Shown in pieces: positions 51,407 to 59,677 of a stretch of 64,000 nucleotides of DNA. The stretch comes from Bailinhaonella thermotolerans (GTDB taxonomy: Bacteria > Actinomycetota > Actinomycetes > Streptosporangiales > Streptosporangiaceae). The notes under the pieces are model-generated. The model had not been told where the DNA came from. It did no database searches and was given only the letters and a program-made list of their open reading frames with translations. Position 1 is the stretch's first letter. The number at the start of each line of letters is the position of its first letter. A program made the position numbers and the translations under genes. The stretch covers positions 62,001 to 126,000 of the forward strand of contig NZ_QZEY01000021.1 in assembly GCF_003594875.1 (NCBI RefSeq), read 5' to 3'.

Positions 51407-53590
51407 TCATGCCGCTCTCCGCGCGTCGCGGACCACGCCCGCCAGGCCGTCCGCGGCCTGCTCGGCCAGGCGCACGACCGGGGCGTTCAGGTGTACGGCC
51501 AGCGCGGCCGCCAGGCCGAGGCGCACCGGGCCGGACTCGCAGTCCACGACGACGCAGGCGGTCCCGGTCGCGGCGAGGACGGCGGCGGCGCGGTGGGCCT
51601 CCTCGACGGCGCGGGGGCCGGAGGTGGCGCGGCCGTCGGTGACGACGATCAGCAGCGGACGCCGGGACGGGTCGCGCAGGCGCTCGACGCGCAGCACCTC
51701 GGCGGCGCGCAGCAGCCCCGCGGCGAGCGGGGTGCGGCCGCCGGTGGGCAGGGCCCGCAGCCGGGCCGCCCCGGCCTCGACCGAGGAGGTCGGGGGCAGC
51801 GCCAGCTCCGCGCCGGAACCCCGGAACGTGATCAGGCCGACCTTGTCGCGGCGCTGGTAGGCGTCCAGGAGCAGGCCGAGGACCGCCCCCTTGACCGCGC
51901 CCATCCGCTGCCGCGCCGCCATCGAGCCGCTGGCGTCCACGGCGAACAGCACGAGGTTGCCCTCGCGCCCCTCGCGCACCGCCTCCCGCAGGTCCTCGCG
52001 GCGGATCACCAGCCCGGCCCCGGAGCGCCCGCGCCCGCGCTGGTGCGGCGCGGCGGTGCGGAGGGTGGCGGTCAGGTGCAGGTCGGCGACCCTCCCCCGG
52101 GGGGCCCGGTCGCCCGCGAGCCTGCCGTGCGGCGACCGCGCGCGGGACCTGCGGCCGGGCGCGCCGGAGCCCAGGCCGGGGACGGTGAGCAGCCGCGGCC
52201 TGACGGGGGCCTCCGCCCCGGCGACCGTCTCCCCGCCGCCTCGCGGGCCGCCCCCGCCCTGAGCCCCCCGGCCGGGCCGCGTCTCGTCGTCCCGCGAGCC
52301 GTCCTGGCCCGCGCCATCCGGGCCCGCGCCGTCCGGGCCCGCGCCGTCCGGGTTCGAGTCGTCCGGGTTCGAGTCGTCCGGGTTCGAGTCGTCCGGGTTC
52401 GAGTCGTCCGGGTTCGCGCCGTCCACCGGATCTTGGGGAGGGCCGGAGTCAGGGCGGTCGTCGCGCGGCCCGCCGCCGGGGCCCGGCCCGCCGCCGGAGC
52501 CGCCGGAGCCGCCCGGACCGTCCGGGTCGTGCGGGTCCTCGGGGTCCTCCGGGTCGTCGGGGCCCAGGCTCTCCAGCAGGTCGTCCAGCCGGGACTCGTC
52601 CAGGCCGGGCGCGTCGAACGGGTCACGGCGGCGGCGGTGCGGCAGCGCCAGCCGGGCCGCCTCGCGCACGTCGTCGGCCGTCACCTCGGCGCGCCCGTGC
52701 CAGGCCGCGTGCGCGATCGCGGCGCGCGCGGTCACCAGGTCCGCGCGCAGGCCGTCCACCTCGAACCCCGCGCACACGGCGGCGATCCGCTCCAGCTCAC
52801 GGTCCGGTAGCGTCACGCGCGCCACCCGCTCCCGCGCCGCGGCGATGCGCCGCGCCAGCTCGGCGTCGTGCTCCGCCCACCGCGCCGCGAACCCCGCCGG
52901 GTCGGCCTCGAACGCCAGCCCGCGCCGCACCACCTCGGCGCGCTCACGCGGCTCCCGCGAGGCGGCCACCTCCACGGTCAGCCCGAACCGGTCCAGGAGC
53001 TGCGGCCGCAGCTCCCCCTCCTCCGGGTTCATGGTCCCGACCAGCAGGAAGCGGGCGGCGTGGCGCACCGAGACGCCCTCGCGCTCGACGTAGGAGACCC
53101 CGAGCGCGGCGGCGTCCAGCAGCAGGTCCACCAGGTGGTCGTGGAGCAGGTTGACCTCGTCCACGTACAGCACGCCGCGGTGCGCCGCCGCGAGCAGGCC
53201 CGGCTCGAACGCCTTGACCCCCTCGGTCAGCGCCCGCTCGATGTCCAGCGACCCGGCGAGCCGGTCCTCCGACGCCCCGACCGGCAGCTCCACCAGCCGG
53301 GCCGGGCGCGAGCCGTACGGCGCGGCGGGGTCGTGCGGGCCGTCGGGGCAGCCGGGGTCGGGGGCGAGCGGGTCGCAGGAGAACCGGCAGCCCTCGACCA
53401 CGGGCAGGTCCGGCAGCAGCGCCGCGAGGGCGCGCACGATCGTGGACTTGGCGGTGCCCTTCTCCCCGCGCACGAGGACCCCGCCGACGCCCGGCGAGAC
53501 GGCGTTGAGGATGAGGGCGAGCTTGAGGTCGGACAGCCCGACGACGGCGCTGAAGGGGTAGTTCGGGGCATTACGCAAAACGGCACGCAC
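51407..53590 (-). CDS. ChlI-ChlD fused chelatase subunit (putative cobaltochelatase)
   Basis: A 727-residue fusion. The N-terminal AAA+ half (about 1-330) has GEKGTAKST (Walker A near 45), LYVDEVNLL (Walker B) and [18 protein letters not shown], as in ChlI/BchI. The C-terminal von Willebrand A domain (about 520-727) has an intact MIDAS motif DASGSM. The Pro/Asp-rich linker between them carries pentapeptide repeats. In actinobacteria such proteins are thought to partner CobN as motor subunits of the late cobalt chelatase; CobN is not in this window. GTG start, 50 bp below the riboswitch. Confidence 0.88.
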   Translation of the reverse strand: MRAVLRNAPNYPFSAVVGLSDLKLALILNAVSPGVGGVLVRGEKGTAKSTIVRALAALLPDLPVVEGCRFSCDPLAPDPGCPDGPHDPAAPYGSRPARLVELPVGASEDRLAGSLDIERALTEGVKAFEPGLLAAAHRGVLYVDEVNLLHDHLVDLLLDAAALGVSYVEREGVSVRHAARFLLVGTMNPEEGELRPQLLDRFGLTVEVAASREPRERAEVVRRGLAFEADPAGFAARWAEHDAELARRIAAARERVARVTLPDRELERIAAVCAGFEVDGLRADLVTARAAIAHAAWHGRAEVTADDVREAARLALPHRRRRDPFDAPGLDESRLDDLLESLGPDDPEDPEDPHDPDGPGGSGGSGGGPGPGGGPRDDRPDSGPPQDPVDGANPDDSNPDDSNPDDSNPDDSNPDGAGPDGAGPDGAGQDGSRDDETRPGRGAQGGGGPRGGGETVAGAEAPVRPRLLTVPGLGSGAPGRRSRARSPHGRLAGDRAPRGRVADLHLTATLRTAAPHQRGRGRSGAGLVIRREDLREAVREGREGNLVLFAVDASGSMAARQRMGAVKGAVLGLLLDAYQRRDKVGLITFRGSGAELALPPTSSVEAGAARLRALPTGGRTPLAAGLLRAAEVLRVERLRDPSRRPLLIVVTDGRATSGPRAVEEAHRAAAVLAATGTACVVVDCESGPVRLGLAAALAVHLNAPVVRLAEQAADGLAGVVRDARRAA
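52306..52425 (-). repeat. 15-bp tandem repeat in the chlID linker
   Basis: Eight 15-bp units, in two sub-types, encode NPDDS (four copies) and GPDGA-like pentapeptides between the AAA+ and vWA domains. The last four DNA units of the NPDDS type are nearly identical. Confidence 0.85.
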
Positions 53591-53639
53591 CGGCCAGGTG
53601 TCCTTTCCCTCGGGTGTCCACGCCCGTGGTCGGTCATAC

Positions 53640-53785
53640 GCGACGGCCGGAGTCTCCTGGCTCCCAGATCACCGCCCGCCCCCGGTCTTCCGGCCGTAGC
53701 CGTGACCACCGCTGGGGGCGGACTCCCTGCTCACAGTTGCGGGACAGCCCCGGATTCGCACCGGGTTCCTCCGCGTCCGTCAGCC
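53640..53785 (-). promoter_or_regulatory. Cobalamin (AdoCbl) riboswitch
   Basis: On the minus strand the leader of chlID contains the conserved core in order: GGAACCCGGTGCGAATCC, GGGGCTGTCCCGCAACTGTG (the B12 box region, plus-strand 53732-53755) and, nearer the gene, GGGAGCCAGGAGACTCC. A short P1-type pairing (GACGG near 53778 with CCGTC near 53643) closes the structure. It lies 50 bp upstream of the chlID start and should repress the operon when adenosylcobalamin is abundant. Boundaries are approximate. Confidence 0.93.
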
Positions 53786-53881
53786 CCCAAGCATGACATA
53801 CGCGGGGAAGTCGTCCCACCCCTCGCTTCCGGCGGCGGGAGGACGCGCCCTCCCGCCCGCGTGTCACCGGGCCCGCGGCGG

Positions 53882-54727
53882 TCAGAGGGCCAGCATGACC
53901 GGGGTGAAGACGCGTTCGCGCCGGCCGGGCAGGGGGCCGCCGCGCACCATGTGGACGTTGGTGAAGGCGACGCCGAGCCCGCGCTCCGCCGCCAGCCCGT
54001 CCAACTCGGGGTGGGAGACCTCCAGCCGGACCGGCCCCGACACGCGGGAGGCCACGTCGTCGATCAGCGCGGCGGCGGTCGCGACGTCCTCCGCGACCAC
54101 CGGCCCGATGATCGTCGAGTCGGTGTTGCGCCAGGCGGCGGCGTAGGAGCGGCCGTCCTCTGCGATCCGGACCTGGGTGGCGAAGGGGAAGTACCGGGTG
54201 AGCAGGCGGATCCGCGCGGCCCCGTGCGCCGCCTCGTCCAGCGCGATGATCCGGGGCAGGTCCGCCTCGCTCGCGGGGCGGCTGACCGGCGCGTTCCCCG
54301 GCGCGCGGTAGTCGCCCGTGTAGACGGTCACCTGGTGCGTCGTCACGAAGCCGAGCCGTTCGTACAGCGGCCGCCCGAACTCGGTGGCGTGCAAGGCGAG
54401 GACCGCGCCGTCCGCCACGTCGATCAGGTGCGTCATCATCCGCCCGCCCAGCCCACGCCGCTCGTGGCGGGAGTCGACCAGGACCATGCTGATCGCGCCG
54501 AGCCGGTCGCCGTAGCGCGTGAGCGTGGCGGTCGCGATCAGCTCCCCGTCCTCGGCGCGCAGCCCGTAGATCTCGCCCACCTCGGCGAGCAGCCCCCACT
54601 TGCGCTCCTCGGGCCCCCACCGCCGGTCGGCGGCGAGCCGCATGAGCTCCGGGATCGCCTCGGGCCCGAGCCGCTGGATCAACCCGCCGCCCGGGGCGCT
54701 GGACACGACGTCGCGGAAAGCAGTCAT
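53882..54727 (-). CDS. Two-domain GNAT N-acetyltransferase (YitH-like)
   Basis: A 281-residue protein. The N-terminal GNAT domain (about 20-140) shows VLVDSRHERRGLGGRMMTHL as acetyl-CoA loop and PLYERLGFVTTHQ. The C-terminal half (about 155-275) resembles the Acetyltransf_18 domain that follows GNAT in YitH-like proteins. ATG at 54727 gives the domain near the N-terminus; the open frame extends upstream without homology. It is downstream of lutC across a hairpin and probably a separate transcript. Confidence 0.83.
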   Translation of the reverse strand: MTAFRDVVSSAPGGGLIQRLGPEAIPELMRLAADRRWGPEERKWGLLAEVGEIYGLRAEDGELIATATLTRYGDRLGAISMVLVDSRHERRGLGGRMMTHLIDVADGAVLALHATEFGRPLYERLGFVTTHQVTVYTGDYRAPGNAPVSRPASEADLPRIIALDEAAHGAARIRLLTRYFPFATQVRIAEDGRSYAAAWRNTDSTIIGPVVAEDVATAAALIDDVASRVSGPVRLEVSHPELDGLAAERGLGVAFTNVHMVRGGPLPGRRERVFTPVMLAL

Positions 54728-54806
54728 GGGCGTCCACCCTGCCCGATCCGCCTTTCCGGGGCCAACCCGGTTTCCCCCCGCCGCACGTGCCCGGCCACGT
54801 CCCCGT

Positions 54807-54835
54807 GTACGGCGGCGCCGGGCGCCCCGCCGTAC
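54807..54835. terminator. GTACGG hairpin after lutC
   Basis: GTACGGCG (54807-54814) pairs with CGCCGTAC (54828-54835), with additional GCGCC/GGCGC pairing inside. It lies 40 bp beyond the lutC stop on the minus strand. Confidence 0.55.
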
Positions 54836-54874
54836 CACGGGGTGCCCGGCCGGCGGGCGGCGGTCCGGCGGCGG

Positions 54875-55489
54875 CTAGAGGGCGATCACGACCTCCAGGG
54901 TGCGGGGGCCGTGGACGCCCTCGACGCGGTTCAGCTCGATGTCGCTGGTCGCGGACGGGCCGCTGATCCACGTGAGGGGGGCCAGGGGGTCCAGTCGCTC
55001 CAGGGCGGCCGGGACCCCGTCCACGATCTGGCCGGCCGTCACCACGCACAGGTGGTAGTCCGGGACGAGCGTGAGCGCGCGCCGCCCCTGGCCGGGCCCG
55101 GCGTCCAGGACGATCGTGCCGGTGGCCGCGATCGCGACCGCGCACCCGGTGATCACGCCGTCCAGGCCGTCGAGGGCGGCCGGGGTGAGCGGGGGCTCGT
55201 CCGCGACGCGCTCGGCCTCCGTCCCGGCCAGCCACTCCTCCGGCAGGCCGGCGGGCACCGCGAGACGCCGCGCGCCCCGGGCGGCGAGGGCCGCGGCGAC
55301 GGCGTCGGCGACCCCGTCCGCGGGCACGGCGCGGACCGCCGCGCGGTAGTCGCGGACGCGTTCGGCGAACAGGTCCGCCAGGTCCGCGCCGGACGCGCCG
55401 CCCCTGGCGTACGCCCTCGGGATCTCGGTCTCGGGGGCGCCGGCGACGGCCGCGCGGATGCGGGACAGGATCAGGTCGCGGGAGCTCAC
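54875..55489 (-). CDS. lutC: Lactate utilisation protein C
   Basis: A 204-residue LutC/YkgG-domain protein, the third subunit of the iron-sulphur L-lactate oxidation system. VITGCAVAIAATGTIVLDAGPGQGRR (two blocks: VITGCAVAIAATGTIVL and DAGPGQGRR) and the C-terminal SATSDIELNRVEGVHGPR are typical. GTG at 55489 overlaps the lutB stop by 4 nt. Confidence 0.93.
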   Translation of the reverse strand: MSSRDLILSRIRAAVAGAPETEIPRAYARGGASGADLADLFAERVRDYRAAVRAVPADGVADAVAAALAARGARRLAVPAGLPEEWLAGTEAERVADEPPLTPAALDGLDGVITGCAVAIAATGTIVLDAGPGQGRRALTLVPDYHLCVVTAGQIVDGVPAALERLDPLAPLTWISGPSATSDIELNRVEGVHGPRTLEVVIAL

Positions 55490-56904
55490 GGCTTGGCACC
55501 TCCGGACGTGCGCGTCCACCAGTCGCGGAAGGACTCCTCGGGGATCGGGGGAAGGTCGCGGGTGTCGGTCCAGGCCGCGCCCGGGCCGGGCAGCCGGCCG
55601 GGCACGAACCGGCGCAGCCTGCCCGCGAGGCGCTGCGCCCGCGCCAGCCGTACCTCCCTGGAGAAGAGCCAGCGGGCGGCGCGCATCCCGGCCCGCTCGG
55701 CGCGGTGCCCCCCGGCGCGCACGGCCTTGGCCCGCAGGTCCACCAGGACCGACGGGATGTCGATGGCCACCGGGCAGACGTCGTAGCAGGCGCCGCACAG
55801 CGTCGAGGCGTACGGCAGGCTGTTGTCGAGCGGCGAGTCCAGGCCGCGGAGCTGCGGGGTGAGGATCGCCCCGATCGGCCCGGGGTAGACCGAGCCGTAC
55901 GCGTGGCCGCCCGCCCGCTCGTAGACGGGGCACACGTTGAGGCAGGCCGAGCAGCGGATGCAGCGCAGCGCCTGGCGGCCGACCTCGTCGGCGAGGACCG
56001 AGGTGCGGCCGTTGTCGAGCAGCACCAGGTGGAACTCCCGCGGCCCGTCGCCGGGGGTGACGCCGGTCCAGGTGGAGGTGTAGGGGTTCATCCGCTCCCC
56101 GGTCGAGGAGCGCGGCAGCAGTTGCAGGAACACCTCCAGGTCCCGCCACGTGGGCACGACCTTCTCGATGCCGACCACGCTGATCAGGGTCTCGGGGAGC
56201 GTCAGGCACATGCGCCCGTTGCCCTCGGACTCCAGCACGACCAGGGTTCCCGTCTCGGCGACCATGAAGTTGGCCCCGGAGACCGCGACCCTGGCGGACA
56301 GGAAGCGGTCCCGCAGGTGCAGCCGCGCGGCCTCGGCCAGCGCGCGCGGGTCGTCGGCGAGGTCGCGCGGGGCGTCCGGCATCTCGCGCAGGAAGATCTC
56401 GCGGATCTCCGCGCGGTTGCGGTGGATGGCCGGGACCAGGATGTGGGAGGGCCAGTCGTCCCCGAGCTGCACGATCAGCTCGGCGAGGTCGGTCTCGTAG
56501 GCGGCGACGCCCTCGGCCGCCAGCGCCTCGTTGAGGCCGATCTCCTGGGTGGCCATGGACTTGACCTTGACCACGGACGTCTCGCCGGTGGCCTTGACCA
56601 GCCCGGCGACGATCCGGTTGGCCTCGGCGGCGTCGGCGGCCCAGTGGACGGTGCCGCCCGCCCTCGTGACCGCCTCCTCGAGCTGGAGGAGGTACCGGTC
56701 CAGGTTGCGCAGGGTCTCGTCCTTGATCGCCTTGCCCGCGGCGCGCAGCTCGGCCCAGTCGTCCAGCTCCCCGACCACGGCGGCGCGCTTGCCCCGGATC
56801 GTGTGGGTGGCCTTGCGCAGGTTGAAGCGCAGCTGCGAGTCCCGTACGGCCGCCGCCGACGCCTCGGGGAACGCCGGCATGCCGAGGAAGGTGCCGCCGC
56901 TCAC
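55486..56904 (-). CDS. lutB: Lactate utilisation iron-sulphur protein B
   Basis: A 472-residue LutB/YkgF protein. It has an N-terminal LUD domain (about 70-300) with VKVKSMATQEIGLNEAL and SGANFMVAETGTLVV. Two 4Fe-4S motifs follow, CIRCSACLNVCP near 315 and CGACYDVCP near 365. GTG at 56904 overlaps the lutA stop by 4 nt. It transfers electrons from lactate oxidation together with LutA and LutC. Confidence 0.95.
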   Translation of the reverse strand: MSGGTFLGMPAFPEASAAAVRDSQLRFNLRKATHTIRGKRAAVVGELDDWAELRAAGKAIKDETLRNLDRYLLQLEEAVTRAGGTVHWAADAAEANRIVAGLVKATGETSVVKVKSMATQEIGLNEALAAEGVAAYETDLAELIVQLGDDWPSHILVPAIHRNRAEIREIFLREMPDAPRDLADDPRALAEAARLHLRDRFLSARVAVSGANFMVAETGTLVVLESEGNGRMCLTLPETLISVVGIEKVVPTWRDLEVFLQLLPRSSTGERMNPYTSTWTGVTPGDGPREFHLVLLDNGRTSVLADEVGRQALRCIRCSACLNVCPVYERAGGHAYGSVYPGPIGAILTPQLRGLDSPLDNSLPYASTLCGACYDVCPVAIDIPSVLVDLRAKAVRAGGHRAERAGMRAARWLFSREVRLARAQRLAGRLRRFVPGRLPGPGAAWTDTRDLPPIPEESFRDWWTRTSGGAKP

Positions 56905-57791
56905 GCCGTCGCCTCCGTCCCCGAGCCCGTCCCCGAGCCCGCCGCCGAGCCTCTCGTCGTGCTCGCCTTCGTGCTCGTCGTCGTGCTCGTCGTCGTGCTC
57001 GTCGTCGTGCCCGGCTTCGAGTCCGTCCTCGCGCTCGTCGTCGTGCCCGTCGTCGCGGCGGGGCCCGCGGTCGTCTCGGTGCTCGCGAGGATCTCGGCCA
57101 GGTGCATCACGCGGACGCCGGTCCGCTGCCGGCCGAGGGCTCCGCCGATGTGCATCAGGCAGGAGTTGTCGGCGGCGCACAGCACCTCGGCGCCGGTCGA
57201 GGAGACGTTGCGCACCTTGTCGGCGCACATCGCGGCGGACACCGCCGGGTTCTTCACGGCGAACGTGCCGCCGAACCCGCAGCACTCCTCGGCCCCGGGC
57301 AGCTCGGCCAGCTCCAGCCCGCGCACCGCCCGCAGCAGCGCGAGGGGCTTGTCGCCCAGGCGCAGCCCGCGCAGGGAGTGGCAGGTGGGGTGGTAGGTGA
57401 CCCGGTGCGGGAAGTAGGCCCCCACGTCCGTCACGCCCAGCACGTCCACCAGGAACTCCGACAGCTCGTGCACCTTCGGGACCAGGGCCGCGATCCGCCC
57501 CTCGTCCGGCGTCCCCGCCGCGAGCCTGGGGTACTGCTCGCGCACCATCGCCCCGCAGGACCCCGAGGGCACCACGACCGCGTCGTACCCCTCGAAGGTG
57601 TCCGCGAAGCGCCGCATCAGCCGTACACCGTCGTCGCGGTATCCGGTGTTGACGTGCATCTGCCCGCAGCACGTCTGCGCCTGCGGGAACTCCACCTCGT
57701 GCCCGAGCCGGCGGAGCAGCCGGACGACCGCCGCCCCCGTCCCGGGGTAGAGCGTGTCGTTGACACAGGTGATGAACAACGCGACCCGCAC
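56901..57791 (-). CDS. lutA: Lactate utilisation protein A with Thr/Ser-rich tail
   Basis: A 296-residue LutA/YkgE protein: two CCG domains with TCCGQMHVNTGYRDDG near 40 and ECCGFGGTFAVKNPAVSAAM near 165, plus CVNDTLYPGTG at the start. GTG at 57791 was chosen because MRVALFITCVND is the usual start. The last 57 residues or so are a Thr/Ser/Gly tail (TTGTTTSART.., STTTSTTTSTKAS) that normal LutA proteins lack. It is encoded by a TCG/TCGTGC-rich tandem stretch at about 56920-57075. It may be a recent expansion. Confidence 0.92.
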   Translation of the reverse strand: MRVALFITCVNDTLYPGTGAAVVRLLRRLGHEVEFPQAQTCCGQMHVNTGYRDDGVRLMRRFADTFEGYDAVVVPSGSCGAMVREQYPRLAAGTPDEGRIAALVPKVHELSEFLVDVLGVTDVGAYFPHRVTYHPTCHSLRGLRLGDKPLALLRAVRGLELAELPGAEECCGFGGTFAVKNPAVSAAMCADKVRNVSSTGAEVLCAADNSCLMHIGGALGRQRTGVRVMHLAEILASTETTAGPAATTGTTTSARTDSKPGTTTSTTTSTTTSTKASTTRGSAAGSGTGSGTEATA

Positions 57792-57810
57792 ACCCGCTCC
57801 CGTTCCATGT

Positions 57811-57827
57811 CTGTGGTCAGACCACAG
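57811..57827. promoter_or_regulatory. Perfect 17-bp operator for an LldR/FadR-type regulator
   Basis: CTGTGGTCAGACCACAG is a perfect palindrome (8-bp arms, central A). Its core TGGTCAGACCA matches the TnGTnnnACnA consensus of FadR-subfamily GntR regulators such as LldR. It lies 20 bp upstream of the lutA start and about 110 bp from the divergent GntR gene, so it probably controls lutABC and the regulator. Confidence 0.75.
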
Positions 57828-57938
57828 TACGGTTAGACCCGAAGGCGGGGCAAGGCGGGCCGGGACGGCGCTCCGGATCCGGTACGACGTGAGTGCCCGG
57901 ATCACCGGTCCGGCGCGGCGGAGGCGAGGAGGGTCCGG

Positions 57939-58664
57939 ATGACCACGTGGGAACCGGTGCGGCGGGTGCGGGCGTTCGAGGCCGTGCTCGACCGGATCGA
58001 GTCGCGCATCGCGGCGGGCACCCTGAAGGCGGGCGACCGGCTGCCGGGGGAACGCCAGCTCGCCGAGGCCCTGGGCGTCAGCCGCGCCTCCGTCCGCGAG
58101 GCGCTCCGCGTCCTGGAGGCCCGCGGCGTCCTCGTCTCCCAGACCGGCAGCGGTCCCGACGCGGGCGCGATCCTCGCGGCCGACCCCGACACGGCGCTGT
58201 CCGACGTGCTCCGTCTCCACGTCGGCCTCGACTCGCTCTCCCTGGACGAGGTGATCGGCGCCCGCCTCATGATCGAACGCTGGTCCGCCGCCGAGGCCGC
58301 CCGCGCCGCCGGCCCCGAGGCCCTGTCCCGCATGCGCGCCGCCCTCACGGCGATGGACGACGACGGCCTCACCCCGGCCGAGTTCGTCGAGCACGACACC
58401 GCGTTCCACGTGGCGGTGACCGAGGCCGCGGGCAACCGCCTCATCGCCCACATGATGCGGGCCCTGCGCGCGTCCGTCCGGCACTACGCCGTCCGCGCCG
58501 TTACGGATCTGGGCCCCTGGCCCGCCGCCGCCCAGGGCCTGCGCGCCGACCACGAGGCCATCTACCGGGCCATAGCCGAAGGCGACCCCGAGGCCGCCGC
58601 CACCGCCGCCGAATCCCACCTCCGCCGCGTCTACCCCACCACCCCACCCCCGCCCCCCTCCTGA
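57939..58664 (+). CDS. GntR-family (FadR subfamily) regulator, LldR/LutR-like
   Basis: A 241-residue repressor. The winged HTH (about 5-75) reads RLPGERQLAEALGVSRASVREALRVLE, here split as RLPGERQLAEALGVSR and ASVREALRVLEARG. The FCD ligand-binding domain (about 95-230) has metal-binding residues DTAFHVAVTEAAGN and a later His. FCD proteins of this type bind lactate or related hydroxyacids. Divergence from lutABC across a perfect TGGTCAGACCA operator makes it the likely lactate-responsive regulator. Confidence 0.9.
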   Translation: MTTWEPVRRVRAFEAVLDRIESRIAAGTLKAGDRLPGERQLAEALGVSRASVREALRVLEARGVLVSQTGSGPDAGAILAADPDTALSDVLRLHVGLDSLSLDEVIGARLMIERWSAAEAARAAGPEALSRMRAALTAMDDDGLTPAEFVEHDTAFHVAVTEAAGNRLIAHMMRALRASVRHYAVRAVTDLGPWPAAAQGLRADHEAIYRAIAEGDPEAAATAAESHLRRVYPTTPPPPPS

Positions 58665-58719
58665 CCCACCCGCGAGCGGGTCGGACGTGGACGGATCGGC
58701 TCCGGGCCGGCAACGGAAA

Positions 58720-58743
58720 AGCCCGCCCTGAGAAAGGCGGGCT
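58720..58743 (-). terminator. Hairpin with T-run on the minus strand
   Basis: AGCCCGCC (58720-58727) pairs with GGCGGGCT (58736-58743), loop 8 nt. Read on the minus strand the stem is followed by TTTTCC, a canonical intrinsic terminator for leftward transcripts coming from the 59.2-kb peptide gene. It also stands 55 bp after the GntR gene. Confidence 0.65.
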
Positions 58744-59127
58744 CATTAGAGGAACAACTCCGGCACGTGATTCCGGGGACCGGCGTCTTGTCACAGGCCA
58801 CCGACGTCAAGTGCCCCGGACGCAGCCGGACCGCATCAGCCGGCGAAATCGAGACGCCTCTGGAAATCACGCCGCGAGGCGATCATTCCCACTCCGCGTT
58901 CCATGCGTTCTGCCCGACCGGCTGGAAGGCGTGGTCCGCCGTGGTCTCCGATTCGCTTTTCACGGGCGGAGGGTCATCCGGAGATAAGCGCCGGGCCGGG
59001 ACAGGGAAGTGGAATGGCGTCCTGCCCGCCACACTTCCGCGGGAGTGCCGCAGGGGCCCGGCGCGGCGCGTCGGCGTCCCCTGCGGACCTCACACCTCGG
59101 AACGGCGTCCGGCCCTTCTCCGGGATC
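58744..59127. other. Region between terminator and small-peptide gene
   Basis: 384 bp, less GC-rich than average. A plus-strand frame from 58767 reads VIPGTGVLSQATDVKCPGR and CPTGWKAWSAVV, which looks faintly like a secreted domain but runs on into low-complexity sequence. No supported gene; possibly a decayed one, or the 3' untranslated region of the leftward peptide transcript. Confidence 0.35.
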
Positions 59128-59244
59128 TCAGCAGCAGTACTCGCCACCGGCCGCCGCGGGAGCGGCGGTGGAGGCGATGATGCCCGCGGCGAGACCGGTG
59201 GACATGAGAACGGCCAGGACGGCAGCGGCGATTCGACGGCGCAT
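59128..59244 (-). CDS. 38-residue secreted peptide ending in GGEYCC
   Basis: ATG at 59244 has a strong GAGGAG 5 nt upstream. The product opens MRRRIAAAVLAVLMSTGLAAG, a textbook signal peptide with three Arg and a hydrophobic core, continues IIASTAAPAAA with an AxA cleavage site, and ends GGEYCC. The exported part would be only about six residues with two adjacent cysteines at the C-terminus. It has its own AT-rich leader with a promoter-like pair and a leftward terminator downstream, so it looks like a stand-alone gene. It might be a peptide signal, a metal- or redox-active peptide, or a modified peptide; no family is recognised. Confidence 0.65.
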   Translation of the reverse strand: MRRRIAAAVLAVLMSTGLAAGIIASTAAPAAAGGEYCC

Positions 59245-59269
59245 TCAATCTCCTCAAGGATGGAGCGGC

Positions 59270-59299
59270 ATTATCCACGCGAATGCTGCCAATGATCAA
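59270..59299 (-). promoter_or_regulatory. Promoter-like pair upstream of the small peptide gene
   Basis: On the minus strand TTGATC (59294-59299) and GATAAT (59270-59275) are 18 bp apart, close to housekeeping -35 and -10 consensus, about 26 bp before the start codon. A TTGACG occurs slightly further upstream (59306-59311). Confidence 0.45.
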
Positions 59300-59626
59300 A
59301 AAGACCGTCAAGGTCCTTTCAATCCCGCGCCAACCGCCCGCCCACAGGCACGCGAACCGCCTCTGGACGGCCGATCGGCGGGACACGGGAGAGCGGCCTG
59401 CGGTTTTGCGCGGACGTCGGGGCGACTCCCGTTCCCGCACCGGCTCCGGCGAGGTAAATCGCCTCGCGCGACTTTGCGCTGATCGGCACAATCGCAGGCG
59501 CTGATCGTCAAAATTCGAGGTGAATTGACCGGAGGCCCGGGCGGAATCCCTCCCGGTTCACGCGATCCCGCCCGCCGCGCCGGTTCGCGACCGGGGGCGG
59601 GGCCGGGGAGGCTCGACCGGGGATAG

Positions 59627-59640
59627 TAGAACGTGTTCTA
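59627..59640. promoter_or_regulatory. KstR-like operator TAGAACGTGTTCTA
   Basis: A 14-bp element with perfect 6-bp arms (TAGAAC/GTTCTA) around GT. It equals the motif bound by the TetR regulator KstR of steroid catabolism in mycobacteria and rhodococci (core AACnnGTT). It lies 38 bp upstream of the LLM oxidoreductase start, overlapping its expected promoter. Confidence 0.6.
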
Positions 59641-59677
59641 ATGTGGCGGCCGGGTGGGTCGAGCGCGGGAGGCGGGC

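Noticed and set aside
56930-57075. Upstream in-frame extension of lutB giving an Asp/His/Glu-rich leader
   Set aside because: The region is already coding for the end of lutA, and the GTG at 56904 with 4-nt overlap gives a normal LutB N-terminus.
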